From positions 1 through 47,422 of the forward strand of contig CACVAW010000005.1 of NCBI GenBank assembly GCA_902727925.1: DNA of 47,422 nt, in the 5' to 3' direction. Source of the stretch: an uncultured Campylobacterales bacterium. GTDB taxonomy: Bacteria; Campylobacterota; Campylobacteria; Campylobacterales; CACVAW01. Of the stretch, positions 19,471-28,917 are shown piece after piece (the stretch's first letter is position 1; every line of letters starts with the position of its first letter). The position numbers were made by a program, and so were the translations under genes. Below the pieces are notes generated by a model that was not told where the DNA came from, did no database searches, and worked only from the letters and a program-made list of their open reading frames with translations.

Positions 19471-20292
19471 TTGAAAAACATATTAATAACAGGTTGCAGT
19501 ACAGGTATTGGTGCATACAGTGCGTATGCACTTAAAAATGATGGTCATAGAGTATTTGTGACAGCTCGTGACGATAAAAGTTTAGAGCAATTAAAAGCTG
19601 ATGGGTTTGAAGCTTTTTATCTTGAGATGGCTGATAGTAAAGCAATCAAAAAATGTATTGATAGTGTTATGGATGCATGTGATGGTCAGCTTGATGTGTT
19701 GTTTAACAATATTGGTTATGGACAGCCTGGATTTGTTGAGGATTTGAGCCGTGATATTTTAAAAGAGCAGTTTGATATCAATGTGTTTGGTACGGTTGAA
19801 CTTACAAATTTGGTATTAAAACAAATGAGAAAAAATGGACATGGAAGAATTGCTCAAAACAGTTCGGTTCTTGGGTTTATTAGTATGAAGTATAGAGGTG
19901 CTTACAATGCGAGTAAATATGCTTTAGAAGGTATTACTGATACTCTTAGACTTGAACTTCGTGATACAGATATAAAGATAGCTTTAATTGAGCCAGGTCC
20001 GATAGAGAGTGATTTTAGAGCTAATTCTCTTAAAGCTTTTTTGAAAAATATAAACTATAAGAATAGTATTCACGTAAAAGATTATGAAAAGTTATTAAAA
20101 AGTTTACAAGATCCAAATGGGAAAATTCCTTTTAAGCTTGGTCCTGACGCAGTATATGATTCGTTAAAGCACTTTATAACATCAAAAAGACCAAAATTAA
20201 GATATAGAGTTACTAAAGCTACGTCAATACTATGGTATTTAAAAAGAGTTTTAAGTACAAGGTTACTTGATGCAATTTGCTCAAAATATTAA
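19471..20292 (+). CDS. Short-chain dehydrogenase/reductase
   Basis: 273-residue NAD(P)-dependent oxidoreductase of the classical SDR superfamily. The cofactor motif TGCSTGIG is at residues 7-14, the NNxG-type motif reads NNIGYG, the catalytic serine lies in NSSVLGF, and YNASK is the YxxxK pair. The C-terminus is longer than in minimal SDRs and basic, as in the YbbO-like subgroup. The TTG start follows GAAGGAA. The end overlaps nspC, so the two are probably an operon. The substrate is unknown. Confidence 0.88.
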   Translation: MKNILITGCSTGIGAYSAYALKNDGHRVFVTARDDKSLEQLKADGFEAFYLEMADSKAIKKCIDSVMDACDGQLDVLFNNIGYGQPGFVEDLSRDILKEQFDINVFGTVELTNLVLKQMRKNGHGRIAQNSSVLGFISMKYRGAYNASKYALEGITDTLRLELRDTDIKIALIEPGPIESDFRANSLKAFLKNINYKNSIHVKDYEKLLKSLQDPNGKIPFKLGPDAVYDSLKHFITSKRPKLRYRVTKATSILWYLKRVLSTRLLDAICSKY

Positions 20293-21415
20293 TACTCCTG
20301 TATATATCTGCGAAGAGGATAAATTAAGAGCTAACTTAGAGCTTTTACAAAATATAGAACAAAGAAGTGGTGCTAAGATACTTCTAGCTCTTAAGGGGTT
20401 TGCTTTTAGTTATTATGGCAAACTTGTGAGTGAGTATCTTTCAGGGTGCTGTTGTAGTGGATTGTATGAAGCAAAGTTTGCTAATGAATATTTTTCTAAT
20501 GATAGTAGTGAAGTTCACACTTATTCTGTAGGCTTTAAAGATGATGATATAGATGAGATAGTATCACTTTGCCATCATATAGTATTTAACTCATATAATC
20601 AATACAAAAAGTATTTTGATAAGTGTAAAAACAAAAAAGTAGCTATAAGAATTAATCCCAATATATCACTTGCTCCAACCGAATTATATAATCCTTGTGG
20701 TCTATACTCGAGATTTGGTGTAAAAATAGAAGAATTTGAAAATTTGGTAAAAAATGATACTGAATTTTTGAATAATCTTGATGGACTTCATTTTCACGCT
20801 CTTTGTGAAGAGAGTGCAGAGTCTCTTTATATAGTATTAACTCAGGTCAAAAAAGATTTTTCAAAATATTTTAAATATATCTCTTATATTAACTTTGGAG
20901 GAGGTCATCATATCACTAAAAAGGGGTATAACGTAGAACTTCTTATAAAGATAATACAAGAGTTTAAAGATGAATTTAATATAGATGTATATCTTGAACC
21001 TGGTGAAGCCGTAGGATGGCAAACAGGAGTATTAGTAGCAAGTGTGATCGATATAGTACACAATGATATTGATGTGGCAGTACTTGATGTCAGTGCAGAA
21101 GCTCACATGCCTGATACTCTCGCACAGCCTTACCGTGCAGATGTGATAGGAGGAGACTTAAAAGATAAAAAAGCGTTTAATTATATGCTCGCAGGAAATA
21201 CTTGTCTTTCAGGTGATGTTATGGGAATATATTCATTTGATAAGAAATTAAAAGTAGGGGATAAGGTAATTTTTGAAGATATGATACACTATACAATAGT
21301 CAAAAACACAACTTTTAATGGGATTAAACTACCTAACCTAGGAGTAAAAGACTCTAACAATGATATAAAAATAGTTAAAAGCTTTGATTATGAATCTTAT
21401 AAAACTAGGAACTAA
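20270..21415 (+). CDS. nspC: Carboxynorspermidine/carboxyspermidine decarboxylase
   Basis: PLP-dependent, alanine-racemase-fold decarboxylase that forms norspermidine or spermidine from the carboxy form in the alternative polyamine pathway common in Campylobacterota. PLP lysine K42 lies in LLALKGFAF. Other blocks are NPNISLAPTELYNPCGLYSRFG, GLHFHALCEESAESL, INFGGGHHITKKGYN, VYLEPGEAVGWQTG and AGNTCLSGDVMG. I prefer the ATG at 20270 because AAGG lies at a suitable distance; a TTG directly before it would add one residue. It overlaps the SDR gene by 23 bp. The partner carboxynorspermidine synthase is not in the window. Confidence 0.95.
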   Translation: MQFAQNINTPVYICEEDKLRANLELLQNIEQRSGAKILLALKGFAFSYYGKLVSEYLSGCCCSGLYEAKFANEYFSNDSSEVHTYSVGFKDDDIDEIVSLCHHIVFNSYNQYKKYFDKCKNKKVAIRINPNISLAPTELYNPCGLYSRFGVKIEEFENLVKNDTEFLNNLDGLHFHALCEESAESLYIVLTQVKKDFSKYFKYISYINFGGGHHITKKGYNVELLIKIIQEFKDEFNIDVYLEPGEAVGWQTGVLVASVIDIVHNDIDVAVLDVSAEAHMPDTLAQPYRADVIGGDLKDKKAFNYMLAGNTCLSGDVMGIYSFDKKLKVGDKVIFEDMIHYTIVKNTTFNGIKLPNLGVKDSNNDIKIVKSFDYESYKTRN

Positions 21416-21503
21416 TTAACAAGATATTAATAGTGAGTTTTATAAAACTAGTATGAACCGCTAAAATAAGGGAAATACTTTCATATTGATAAATATATAA
21501 ATA

Positions 21504-21514
21504 TATAATATAAT
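21504..21514 (+). promoter_or_regulatory. Candidate -10 region for the PpiC gene
   Basis: Two overlapping TATAAT hexamers (21504-21509 and 21509-21514) lie about 35 bp before the ATG at 21550, in a periodic AT-rich stretch. Campylobacterota sigma-70 promoters often lack a -35 box and rely on such periodicity. AAGGA precedes the start. A TSS near 21521 would give a leader of roughly 29 bases. Confidence 0.5.
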
Positions 21515-21549
21515 TTCGTCAAATAATATAAATCATAAGGATCAATTCA

Positions 21550-22347
21550 ATGACAAAAGGTAACTTTTTAAAAATCACATCAGCACTACTTGTAGCTACT
21601 ACACTTAATTTAAGTGCAAAAACATATGCAACAGTAGATGGTATAAATATTACAGAAAAAGAAATAGCTATGGTTAATCCTAATCTTAATATAAATACTC
21701 TTGATGCTACTCAAAAAGAATTACTAATAAATAAAATGATTGATAATGTAGTTTTGACTAAATATGCATTAAAACAAGATATTACAAAAAGTACTCAATT
21801 TAAAGAAGCTTTAGAACAACTAAAAGCAAACTTAGCTCTTCAAGCATTTATGGAAAATCAATTTAAATCAACTGTAGTAAAAGAAAAAGATGCTAGAAAA
21901 GCTTTTGAAGAAAACAAAGAGCAAATTGCACAAAACAAACAAGTAAGTGCTAGACATATCTTAGTAAAAACTGAGGATGAAGCAAAACAAATAATTGCTG
22001 AACTTTCAAAAGCTAAAAATGTACAAGAAAAATTTATAGAACTAGCTAAAGAATTATCAACTGGACCATCAGGTAAAAATGGTGGTGATTTAGGTTGGTT
22101 TAGTAAAGAAAAAATGGTTCCTGAGTTTTCAACTGCTGCATTTGCACTTAATACTGGTGAATTTACAAAAAATCCTGTAAAAACTCAGTTTGGTTATCAT
22201 GTAATATTTGTTCAAGGTTCAAGTGATAACTTTGAAGATATTAAAGATGGTTTAATAAAAGATTTAACTCTTCAAAAATTCCAAGTAAAAATAGATGAAT
22301 TAGCTAAAGAGTTAAGAAAAGATTCTAAAATTAAAATAAATAAGTAA
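21550..22347 (+). CDS. Periplasmic PpiC-type peptidyl-prolyl isomerase (PEB4/Cbf2-like)
   Basis: 265-residue SurA/PrsA-like chaperone, expected to help outer-membrane proteins fold in the periplasm. The signal peptide is MTKGNFLKITSALLVATTLNLSA. An N-terminal helical chaperone region follows, then a parvulin domain at about residues 135-225: VSARHILVKTEDEAKQII, LAKELSTGPSGKNGGDLGWF, MVPEFSTAAFALNTGEF and KTQFGYHVIFV. A C-terminal helix completes it. The gene is followed after 7 bp by fba, the same order I know for Campylobacter jejuni peb4. A TATAAT promoter candidate lies upstream. Confidence 0.93.
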   Translation: MTKGNFLKITSALLVATTLNLSAKTYATVDGINITEKEIAMVNPNLNINTLDATQKELLINKMIDNVVLTKYALKQDITKSTQFKEALEQLKANLALQAFMENQFKSTVVKEKDARKAFEENKEQIAQNKQVSARHILVKTEDEAKQIIAELSKAKNVQEKFIELAKELSTGPSGKNGGDLGWFSKEKMVPEFSTAAFALNTGEFTKNPVKTQFGYHVIFVQGSSDNFEDIKDGLIKDLTLQKFQVKIDELAKELRKDSKIKINK

Positions 22348-22354
22348 TTTGGTT

Positions 22355-23446
22355 ATGACAAAATATAAAGGCAAAAAGGTTTTAGATATTCTAAAACCTG
22401 GTGTTTTATTTGGTGATGATGTGAATACGCTTTACAAAATAGCAAAAGACAATGAGTTTGCTATTCCTGCTGTAAATGTTGTGAGCTCAAGTTCTATTAA
22501 CTCAGCTCTTCAAGCAGCTTGTGAAGCAAATTCACCTATGATAATCCAACTCTCAAATGGAGGTGCTGGATTTATGAGTAATGGTCTTAGTCTTGAGGGA
22601 CAACGTGCTAAGGTTCTTGGCGCAGTAAGTGCTGCAAATCATGTACATCTTCTAGCAAGCGAATATAATATTCCTGTGATACTTCATACTGATCATGCAT
22701 CAAAAAAGATTCTTCCTTGGATTGATGGTCTTTTAGAGTATAGTGAAGAGTATTTTAAACTTCATAATAGACCTCTTTTTAGCTCACATATGCTTGATCT
22801 TTCAGAAGAAAGCTTAGAAGAGAACTTAAATACGTGTCAAGAATATTTTAAAAGAATGAATAAAATCGGTATTAATATAGAAATTGAGCTAGGTATCACA
22901 GGTGGAGAAGAAGACGGAGTTGATAATACAAATGTAGATAGTTCACTACTATATACTCAACCTGAAGAGGTTTATAAAGCATATGGCGCTCTAAGTTCAG
23001 TATCAGACAACTTTACAATAGCTGCTTCTTTTGGTAATGTTCATGGTGTATATAAGCCAGGAAATGTACAACTTACTCCTAAAATTCTTGATAATTCACA
23101 AAAATTCATTAAAGAACAACTAGATTTAGATGAAGACAAACCAGTTAATTTTGTATTTCATGGTGGAAGTGGTTCAAGTGCAAATGACTTAAGAGAAGCT
23201 ATAAGTTATGGTGTTATTAAAATGAATATAGATACTGATACACAGTGGGCTTACTGGGATGGTATGAAAAGTTATGTGAATAAATATAATGATTACTTAC
23301 AATCTCAAATAGGTAATCCAGATGGTGAAGATGCTCCTAATAAAAAGTATTATGACCCAAGAAAATTAGTTAGTTCGGCTGAAGAATCAATGAAATATAG
23401 GCTTATTCAAGCTTTTAGAGAACTTAACTGTATGAATAAAAATTAA
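22355..23446 (+). CDS. fba: Class II fructose-bisphosphate aldolase
   Basis: Zn-dependent aldolase linking fructose-1,6-bisphosphate with the two triose phosphates. In an organism without full glycolysis it mainly serves gluconeogenesis. Zn ligands lie in ILHTDHASKK and in the later VHGVYK and FHGGSGSS blocks. VLDILKPGVLFGDDVNTLYKIAKDN and QLSNGGAGFMSNG match the FbaA subgroup rather than the shorter tagatose type. I choose the ATG at 22355 (363 residues), as MTKYKGKKVLDIL aligns with known starts; a TTG two codons earlier is possible. It is probably co-transcribed with the PpiC gene. Confidence 0.95.
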   Translation: MTKYKGKKVLDILKPGVLFGDDVNTLYKIAKDNEFAIPAVNVVSSSSINSALQAACEANSPMIIQLSNGGAGFMSNGLSLEGQRAKVLGAVSAANHVHLLASEYNIPVILHTDHASKKILPWIDGLLEYSEEYFKLHNRPLFSSHMLDLSEESLEENLNTCQEYFKRMNKIGINIEIELGITGGEEDGVDNTNVDSSLLYTQPEEVYKAYGALSSVSDNFTIAASFGNVHGVYKPGNVQLTPKILDNSQKFIKEQLDLDEDKPVNFVFHGGSGSSANDLREAISYGVIKMNIDTDTQWAYWDGMKSYVNKYNDYLQSQIGNPDGEDAPNKKYYDPRKLVSSAEESMKYRLIQAFRELNCMNKN

Positions 23447-23453
23447 GTCTACT

Positions 23454-24107
23454 ATGAAAAGTAGGCTTGACTTCTTTTTAGAGTACTTCCCTTCAATAAA
23501 CTCAACTCATATATATCTCCTAAACAAGCTTAAAGTTTCAAATGATATTAGACCTACAATAGTACTTGCTAAAAAGCAAACAAAGAGTATTGGCTCTCGT
23601 GGTAATAGCTGGATTAGTTTGGAGGGAAATTTATTTTTTAGTTTATGTTTTGATATGAAATATCTCCCAAGTGACTTAAAAATAAATTCATCTTCTATAT
23701 ATTTTTCAATGATAATAAAACTAACTCTAGCTAAACTAGGATCAAAAGCCAGTGTAAAATGGCCAAATGATTTATATTTAAATGATAAAAAAATTGCTGG
23801 AATTATTTGTGAATTTAATAAAAATAGTATAATTGTATCTATGGGAATAAATACAAAGTACGCACCTATAGGATTTGAGTCTTTAGATATTAATATAAGT
23901 CCAAAAAAATTATTAGAATTGTTTGTAGAAGATTTGATTGTTTTTCATTCTTGGAAAAACATCTTTAATGAATTTAGGATAGAATTTGCAAATAATAGAG
24001 ATAAATCATTTCACTATAAAAACAAAAAGTATTTTTTTCAAGATGTAGTTTTGTGTAATGATGGTTCTATAATGTTAGAAAATAATAAGGTATATAGTAT
24101 AAGATGA
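23454..24107 (+). CDS. birA: Biotin--[acetyl-CoA-carboxylase] ligase, short form
   Basis: 217-residue biotin protein ligase without the N-terminal DNA-binding domain, so catalytic only. It attaches biotin to carboxylase carrier proteins. TKSIGSRGNSWISLEGNLFFSLCF is the biotin/ATP-binding GRGRxW-type loop, here GSRGNSW. VKWPNDLYLNDKKIAGIICEF is the catalytic KWPND block, and MGINTKYAP follows. The end overlaps parA by 4 bp. The order birA-parA-parB-atpF' is typical of Campylobacterota. Confidence 0.92.
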   Translation: MKSRLDFFLEYFPSINSTHIYLLNKLKVSNDIRPTIVLAKKQTKSIGSRGNSWISLEGNLFFSLCFDMKYLPSDLKINSSSIYFSMIIKLTLAKLGSKASVKWPNDLYLNDKKIAGIICEFNKNSIIVSMGINTKYAPIGFESLDINISPKKLLELFVEDLIVFHSWKNIFNEFRIEFANNRDKSFHYKNKKYFFQDVVLCNDGSIMLENNKVYSIR

Positions 24108-24886
24108 GTGAAACAATAGCTATAGCAAATCAAAAAGGTGGAGTAGGTAAAACTACTACAGCTGTTAATTTATCCGCATCTTTAGCTGTAGCTGGGAAAA
24201 AAGTTCTTCTAATAGATATGGATCCACAAGCAAATGCAACAACTGGATTTGATTTTAAAAGAAAAGATTATGAATATAATATTTATCATGTATTAATAGG
24301 TAGTAAAAAACTTGATGAAACAATACTAGCTACAGCTATACCTACACTTGACTTAGTACCTTCAAATATTGGTCTTGTAGGTCTTGAAAAAGAGTTTTAT
24401 TCAGATAAAAATAAATCAAACAAATCGATTTTAACAAATGCAATAAAAAAAATTAAAAAAAATTATGACTATATAATAATAGATTGCCCTCCAGCACTTG
24501 GAAGTATCACTGTAAGTGCCTTGAGTGCATCTGATTCTGTTATAATCCCTATTCAGTGTGAGTATTATGCACTTGATGGTCTAGCTCAACTACTAAATAC
24601 GGTAACTCTTATAAGGAGTACAACAAATCCTGATTTAAAAATCAAAGGGCTACTCCCTACAATGCATACAAGAACAAATAATCTTTCAAAGCAAGTATTA
24701 TCTGAACTTGTTAAACATTTTCAAGATAAACTATTTTTAGACAAAGATAAAAACTGCGTAATAATTCCTAGAAATGTGAAGCTTGCAGAATGCCCTAGTT
24801 TCGGAAAACCTATAATCTTATATGATAAAAATTCAAATGGTTCGGTGGCTTATCAGAACTTAGCCGAGTCAATACTCGCAAGTTAA
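24104..24886 (+). CDS. parA: Chromosome partitioning ATPase ParA/Soj
   Basis: 260-residue Walker-type ATPase that works with ParB to segregate the replication-origin region. Deviant Walker A KGGVGKTT lies at residues 11-18. The switch region LLIDMDPQANATTGF and Walker B IIIDCPPALG are intact, as is the C-terminal VIIPRNVKLAECPSFGKPI that marks chromosomal Soj. It is directly followed by parB (23-bp gap). Confidence 0.96.
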   Translation: MSETIAIANQKGGVGKTTTAVNLSASLAVAGKKVLLIDMDPQANATTGFDFKRKDYEYNIYHVLIGSKKLDETILATAIPTLDLVPSNIGLVGLEKEFYSDKNKSNKSILTNAIKKIKKNYDYIIIDCPPALGSITVSALSASDSVIIPIQCEYYALDGLAQLLNTVTLIRSTTNPDLKIKGLLPTMHTRTNNLSKQVLSELVKHFQDKLFLDKDKNCVIIPRNVKLAECPSFGKPIILYDKNSNGSVAYQNLAESILAS

Positions 24887-24909
24887 TCTAGTATTACTAA
24901 GGAAAACAT

Positions 24910-25755
24910 ATGGCTAAAATGGCATTAGGTAGAGGGATAAGTGCGATCTTTGATGATATTGAAAGTGCTTATAAAGAAGACTTAAAAAGTGAAGAAAATG
25001 TTGTTAGTTTAAATATTGATGAGATTAAACCAAACCCATATCAGCCAAGAAAAACTTTTGACGAAAAAGGTCTTGAAGAGTTAAGTGAATCAATTAAAAA
25101 ATATGGTTTAATACAACCAATAGTTGTTTTACAAAAAAAAGACTCTTTTGTACTAATAGCAGGTGAGAGAAGACTTAGAGCTTCTAAACTTGCTGGATTT
25201 ACTCAAATAAAATCAATTTTAGTAGACCTTGAACAAGGTAAGCTAAGAGAACTAGCATTAATCGAAAATATTCAAAGACAAGACTTAAACCCAATTGATC
25301 TTGCAAATTCATATAAAGAACTTCTACAAACTCACAATATTACACAAGAAGATTTGAGTTTAATTATACATAAAAGTAGGGCACAAATATCAAATACGAT
25401 GAGATTACTTACTTTAAGTGAAAAAACGCAAAAAAGTGTAGTTGATGGTCATATATCACAAGGTCATGCAAAAATATTAGTGGGATTAGATCAAACAGCT
25501 GAATCAACAGTTCTCAATTCAATTTTAGGTCAGAAATTAAACGTAAGACAAACAGAAGATTTAGTAAAGTCTCTTAAAAATAGTATAGCTAATAGAACAA
25601 CTGCAAAAAAAATTGATAAGATAGACGGATTAGATGAGCTTAATAACATTCTTAAAAACTCTAATTTTTCTCACAAAATTAAAAATAATACACTTACAAT
25701 TAACTTCAATTCAAAAGATGAAGTTTTAGAACTTCTACGTTGTCTTAATTCTTAG
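24910..25755 (+). CDS. parB: Chromosome partitioning protein ParB/Spo0J
   Basis: 281-residue parS-binding CTP-dependent clamp. The N-terminal nuclease-like CTP-binding domain carries NPYQPRKTF, ESIKKYGLIQPIVV and GERRLRASKLAG, which includes the GERRxR box. It is followed by LALIENIQRQDLNPIDLANSY and a helix-turn-helix (HNITQEDLSLIIHKSRAQISNTMRLL). The C-terminal dimerisation region is short. The initial MALGRGISAIF is the ParA-interacting start common in ParB. No complete parS site was seen nearby. Confidence 0.96.
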   Translation: MAKMALGRGISAIFDDIESAYKEDLKSEENVVSLNIDEIKPNPYQPRKTFDEKGLEELSESIKKYGLIQPIVVLQKKDSFVLIAGERRLRASKLAGFTQIKSILVDLEQGKLRELALIENIQRQDLNPIDLANSYKELLQTHNITQEDLSLIIHKSRAQISNTMRLLTLSEKTQKSVVDGHISQGHAKILVGLDQTAESTVLNSILGQKLNVRQTEDLVKSLKNSIANRTTAKKIDKIDGLDELNNILKNSNFSHKIKNNTLTINFNSKDEVLELLRCLNS

Positions 25756-25916
25756 CTAAGAGACTTATACATAAGCCTATAATTAATGTTTCATAGGTGC
25801 TATTTAAGTTTGACAATATAAAATATCCATAAATTTATTGTACCGCTTTTATTAAATATTTAATATAAATTGAGTGTTTAATAAGAGGGGATAATACAAA
25901 TTCGTAAGGAGAGTGT

Positions 25917-26333
25917 TTGCTTAGTTTAAGTCCAGAGCTATTAGCTATAACAGTGGTAGTTTTTCTATTCATGGTTTATGTTTTAAATATAATTTTATAT
26001 AAACCTATATTTGCCTTTCTCAAAAGTAGAGAAAGTGTTTCGTTAGATTACCAGAACAAAATAGAAGGTTTATCTAAAAAAATAGAAGAATTTGACCAAG
26101 AATCAAGAGAATCACTCTTAAAGGCTAGAGAAGAAGCTAAACAAATAAGAGGTCAAAAAGTAAAAGAAGTAAACTTAAAAGTTGATCAAGAAATAGCAAT
26201 TTTTAAAAGACAAATGCTTAGCTCAAGAAAAGTAGAACTTGAAGAGCTTGAAGTTCAAAAAAATGCTGTTTTAGAAGAAGTTAAAAAAGATTTGCCGGAA
26301 TTTAGCAAACTTTTATCAAATAAATTAGTTTAA
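25917..26333 (+). CDS. atpF': ATP synthase F0 subunit b'
   Basis: 138-residue peripheral-stalk subunit with one N-terminal span (LLAITVVVFLFMVYVLNIIL) and a long charged helix. It forms the stator with the b subunit encoded next. Campylobacterota carry two b-type genes, as phototrophs do, and this is the first of the pair. It starts with TTG at 25917 after AAGGA. It begins the ATP synthase operon; the 161-bp gap before it presumably contains the operon promoter. The a and c subunit genes (atpB, atpE) are not here, as is usual in this group. Confidence 0.9.
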   Translation: MLSLSPELLAITVVVFLFMVYVLNIILYKPIFAFLKSRESVSLDYQNKIEGLSKKIEEFDQESRESLLKAREEAKQIRGQKVKEVNLKVDQEIAIFKRQMLSSRKVELEELEVQKNAVLEEVKKDLPEFSKLLSNKLV

Positions 26334-26347
26334 AGGGTATTTGTAAT

Positions 26348-26863
26348 ATGAATAAAAAAATATGGTTTTTATTATGTTTACCGTTGGTTTCTATTTTAGC
26401 TTATGACAAAGTCAGTGATACTGATATTGTTGCTAGGACTATTAACTTTACGATATTTGCAACTATTATGTATAAGCTAATCAGTGGTCCGTTAAAGAGT
26501 TTTTTAAAAGATAGACAGGATGCTATTGCAAATGAATTTACTGACTATGAAGATAGATATACTTTATTAAAAAGACAATTTCAAAAAGCTAAAGATAAAC
26601 ATTCTAATTTGTCTCTTAAATCTAAAGAGATTGTTGAGCTTGCAAAACAAGAAGCAAAAGAAATTGAAGAATCAAGTCTTTTAAATCTTAAAACTAGTAT
26701 GAAAAACTTAGAAGTTGATAATCAAAATTATTTAATTAATAGAAAAAAATCTTTAAAGAAAGAAATTATTAATGAAATAGTAGAAGATGTTTTTAAATCA
26801 GATAAACTTGACTTAAAAGTGCCTGACTTTGTAAGTATAATAGAAAAAAAGGTTACTTTATGA
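26348..26863 (+). CDS. atpF: ATP synthase F0 subunit b
   Basis: 171-residue stator subunit. The first hydrophobic stretch (KKIWFLLCLPLVSILA) looks like a cleavable or membrane-inserting leader, followed by a second span in VARTINFTIFATIMYKLISG and a long charged coiled-coil helix. FTIFATIMYKLISGPLKSFLKDRQDAI is the typical b-subunit membrane-to-stalk transition. The end overlaps atpH by 4 bp. Confidence 0.92.
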   Translation: MNKKIWFLLCLPLVSILAYDKVSDTDIVARTINFTIFATIMYKLISGPLKSFLKDRQDAIANEFTDYEDRYTLLKRQFQKAKDKHSNLSLKSKEIVELAKQEAKEIEESSLLNLKTSMKNLEVDNQNYLINRKKSLKKEIINEIVEDVFKSDKLDLKVPDFVSIIEKKVTL

Positions 26864-27387
26864 GTCAAAATAAATTAGTAGCTAATTATTCTAATGCTTT
26901 TTTGAATTTAATAGAAAAAAATGAATATAAAAGTTTAGAAGAAAATTTAATAGTATTAGATCTTGTATTACAAAATAGTGATGTAAAGTCAGTAATTAAT
27001 GGTCTTGATGATAGTCGTAAAAAATTAGAATTTATAAATTCTTTTATAAATGATGATAAAAAACTAAGTAATTTCGTAAGTTTATTAAACTGTGAAAACA
27101 GACTGAATATACTTTGCGATATTGTTACTTATATTATTAAATTTATTAATAACGAAAATAGAAATTTTGAAGTAAAATATGCTTCAAAACTACCTATACA
27201 AAATAATGACGTTAAAGAGTTAAATGAGCTTTTTTCTAAGAAATTAGATGCAAATTTAGCACAAGTAATAGAAGAAAATGATTTAAACGGATTAAAAGTG
27301 TCTATTGATGATTTGAACATCGCGGTTAAAATATCGATGAGTGATCTCAAACAAAGATTAAAAAAACATATATTTAAAAATTTTTAA
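26860..27387 (+). CDS. atpH: ATP synthase F1 subunit delta
   Basis: 175-residue subunit that joins the peripheral stalk to the top of the alpha/beta hexamer. The N-terminal ANYSNAFLNLIEKNEY corresponds to the RYAxALF motif. The C-terminal part (VIEENDLNGLKVSIDDLNIAVKISMSDLKQRL) matches the GGxxxxIGDxxxDxSxxxxLxxL region in a degenerate form. It is divergent, as delta subunits usually are, but position and length make it secure. A 12-bp gap to atpA holds AAGGAG. Confidence 0.92.
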   Translation: MSQNKLVANYSNAFLNLIEKNEYKSLEENLIVLDLVLQNSDVKSVINGLDDSRKKLEFINSFINDDKKLSNFVSLLNCENRLNILCDIVTYIIKFINNENRNFEVKYASKLPIQNNDVKELNELFSKKLDANLAQVIEENDLNGLKVSIDDLNIAVKISMSDLKQRLKKHIFKNF

Positions 27388-27399
27388 GGAGAAGTTATA

Positions 27400-28914
27400 G
27401 TGGATAAAATTAGAGCAGACGAAATTAGTTCTATCATTACACAGAAGATAAAAGACTTTGATTTCAATATTGACGTTCAAGAAGTAGGTAAAGTTATAGC
27501 AGTAGCTGATGGTGTTGCAACTATTTATGGTTTACAAAACGCTATGGCTGGTGAGATGTTAGAGTTTGAAAACTCTCAAAAATGTATGATACTTAACCTT
27601 GATGAGTCAAGTATTGGAGCTGTAATACTTGGTTCAAGTGATACTATATCTGAAGGTATGAGCGTTAAACGTTCAGGCGAACTTCTAAAAGTTCCAGTTG
27701 GTCCAAGTGTAATAGGTAGAGTTCTTAATTCACTTGGTGAACCAATAGACGGAAAAGGTGACCTTGAAGGTGCTGAGTATAAGTTTGTTGAAGAAATGGC
27801 TCCTGGAATTATGGCTAGAAAGTCAGTTCATGAACCACTTCATACTGGTATTAAAGCGATTGATGCACTTGTTCCAATTGGGAAAGGTCAAAGAGAGCTT
27901 ATCATTGGTGATAGACAAACTGGTAAAACTACTGTTGCAATTGATACAATTCTTAACCAAAAAGGTCAAGATGTAAAATGTATATATGTAGCAATCGGTC
28001 AAAAACAATCTACTGTTGCTCAAGTTGTTAAAAAACTTGAAGAATCAGGAGCTATGGAATACACTACAGTAGTAAATGCTGGAGCAAGTGACTCTGCTGC
28101 TTTACAATTCCTTGCACCTTATGCTGGTGTTACTATGGGTGAATACTTTAGAGATAATGGACAACATGCTTTAATAGTATATGATGATCTTAGTAAACAC
28201 GCTGTTGCATATAGAGAAATGTCTCTTATTCTTAGACGACCTCCAGGACGTGAAGCATATCCTGGTGATGTATTTTATCTTCACTCAAGATTGCTCGAAC
28301 GTGCTGCAAAACTTAGTGATGAATTAGGAGCTGGTAGTTTAACAGCACTTCCTATCATTGAAACACAAGCAGGCGATGTATCAGCGTATATTCCTACAAA
28401 TGTTATTTCTATTACTGATGGACAGATATTCCTAGAAACTGATCTATTTAACTCAGGTATTAGACCTGCTATTAACGTGGGACTTTCAGTATCTCGAGTG
28501 GGCGGTGCTGCTCAAGTAAAAGCTACAAAACAAGTTGCTGGTACACTAAGACTTGATCTTGCACAATACAGAGAACTTCAAGCATTTGCACAGTTTGCAA
28601 GTGACCTTGATAAAAGTAGTAGAGATCAGTTAAGTAGAGGTGAAAGAATGGTTGAACTTCTAAAGCAAGGACCTTTCTCACCAGTAAGCTTCGAAAAGCA
28701 AGTTGCTATTCTTTATGCTGGAGTAAATGGACACTTAGATGATATCGCAACATCAGAAGTTGTTAAATTCCAAGATGAATTTTTAAGAACTTTAGAACTA
28801 AGTCAGCAAGAATTATTAAATAACATAAAAGAAACTAAAAAAGTAGATGACAAAATAAAACTAGCACTTGAAACTGTTATAAAAGACTTTAAATCTACTT
28901 TTGTAACGGAATAA
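27400..28914 (+). CDS. atpA: ATP synthase F1 subunit alpha
   Basis: 504-residue non-catalytic nucleotide-binding subunit of the F1 hexamer. The P-loop is GDRQTGKTT (about residues 170-178), the Walker B region is [18 protein letters not shown], and the alpha/beta signature region reads [14 protein letters not shown]. It has a GTG start at 27400 after AAGGAG. The gap to atpG is 3 bp. Confidence 0.98.
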   Translation: MDKIRADEISSIITQKIKDFDFNIDVQEVGKVIAVADGVATIYGLQNAMAGEMLEFENSQKCMILNLDESSIGAVILGSSDTISEGMSVKRSGELLKVPVGPSVIGRVLNSLGEPIDGKGDLEGAEYKFVEEMAPGIMARKSVHEPLHTGIKAIDALVPIGKGQRELIIGDRQTGKTTVAIDTILNQKGQDVKCIYVAIGQKQSTVAQVVKKLEESGAMEYTTVVNAGASDSAALQFLAPYAGVTMGEYFRDNGQHALIVYDDLSKHAVAYREMSLILRRPPGREAYPGDVFYLHSRLLERAAKLSDELGAGSLTALPIIETQAGDVSAYIPTNVISITDGQIFLETDLFNSGIRPAINVGLSVSRVGGAAQVKATKQVAGTLRLDLAQYRELQAFAQFASDLDKSSRDQLSRGERMVELLKQGPFSPVSFEKQVAILYAGVNGHLDDIATSEVVKFQDEFLRTLELSQQELLNNIKETKKVDDKIKLALETVIKDFKSTFVTE

Positions 28915-28917
28915 ATT

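Noticed and set aside
25787-25793. TGTTTCA as a possible parS half-site downstream of parB
   Set aside because: Only one half of the consensus TGTTNCACGTGAAACA is present, with no matching right half, so it is not a credible parS.
25810-25841. TTGACA at 25810-25815 as -35 of the ATP synthase operon
   Set aside because: No good -10 is found at the usual 16-18 bp spacing, and Campylobacterota promoters generally lack a -35 box, so the match is probably chance.
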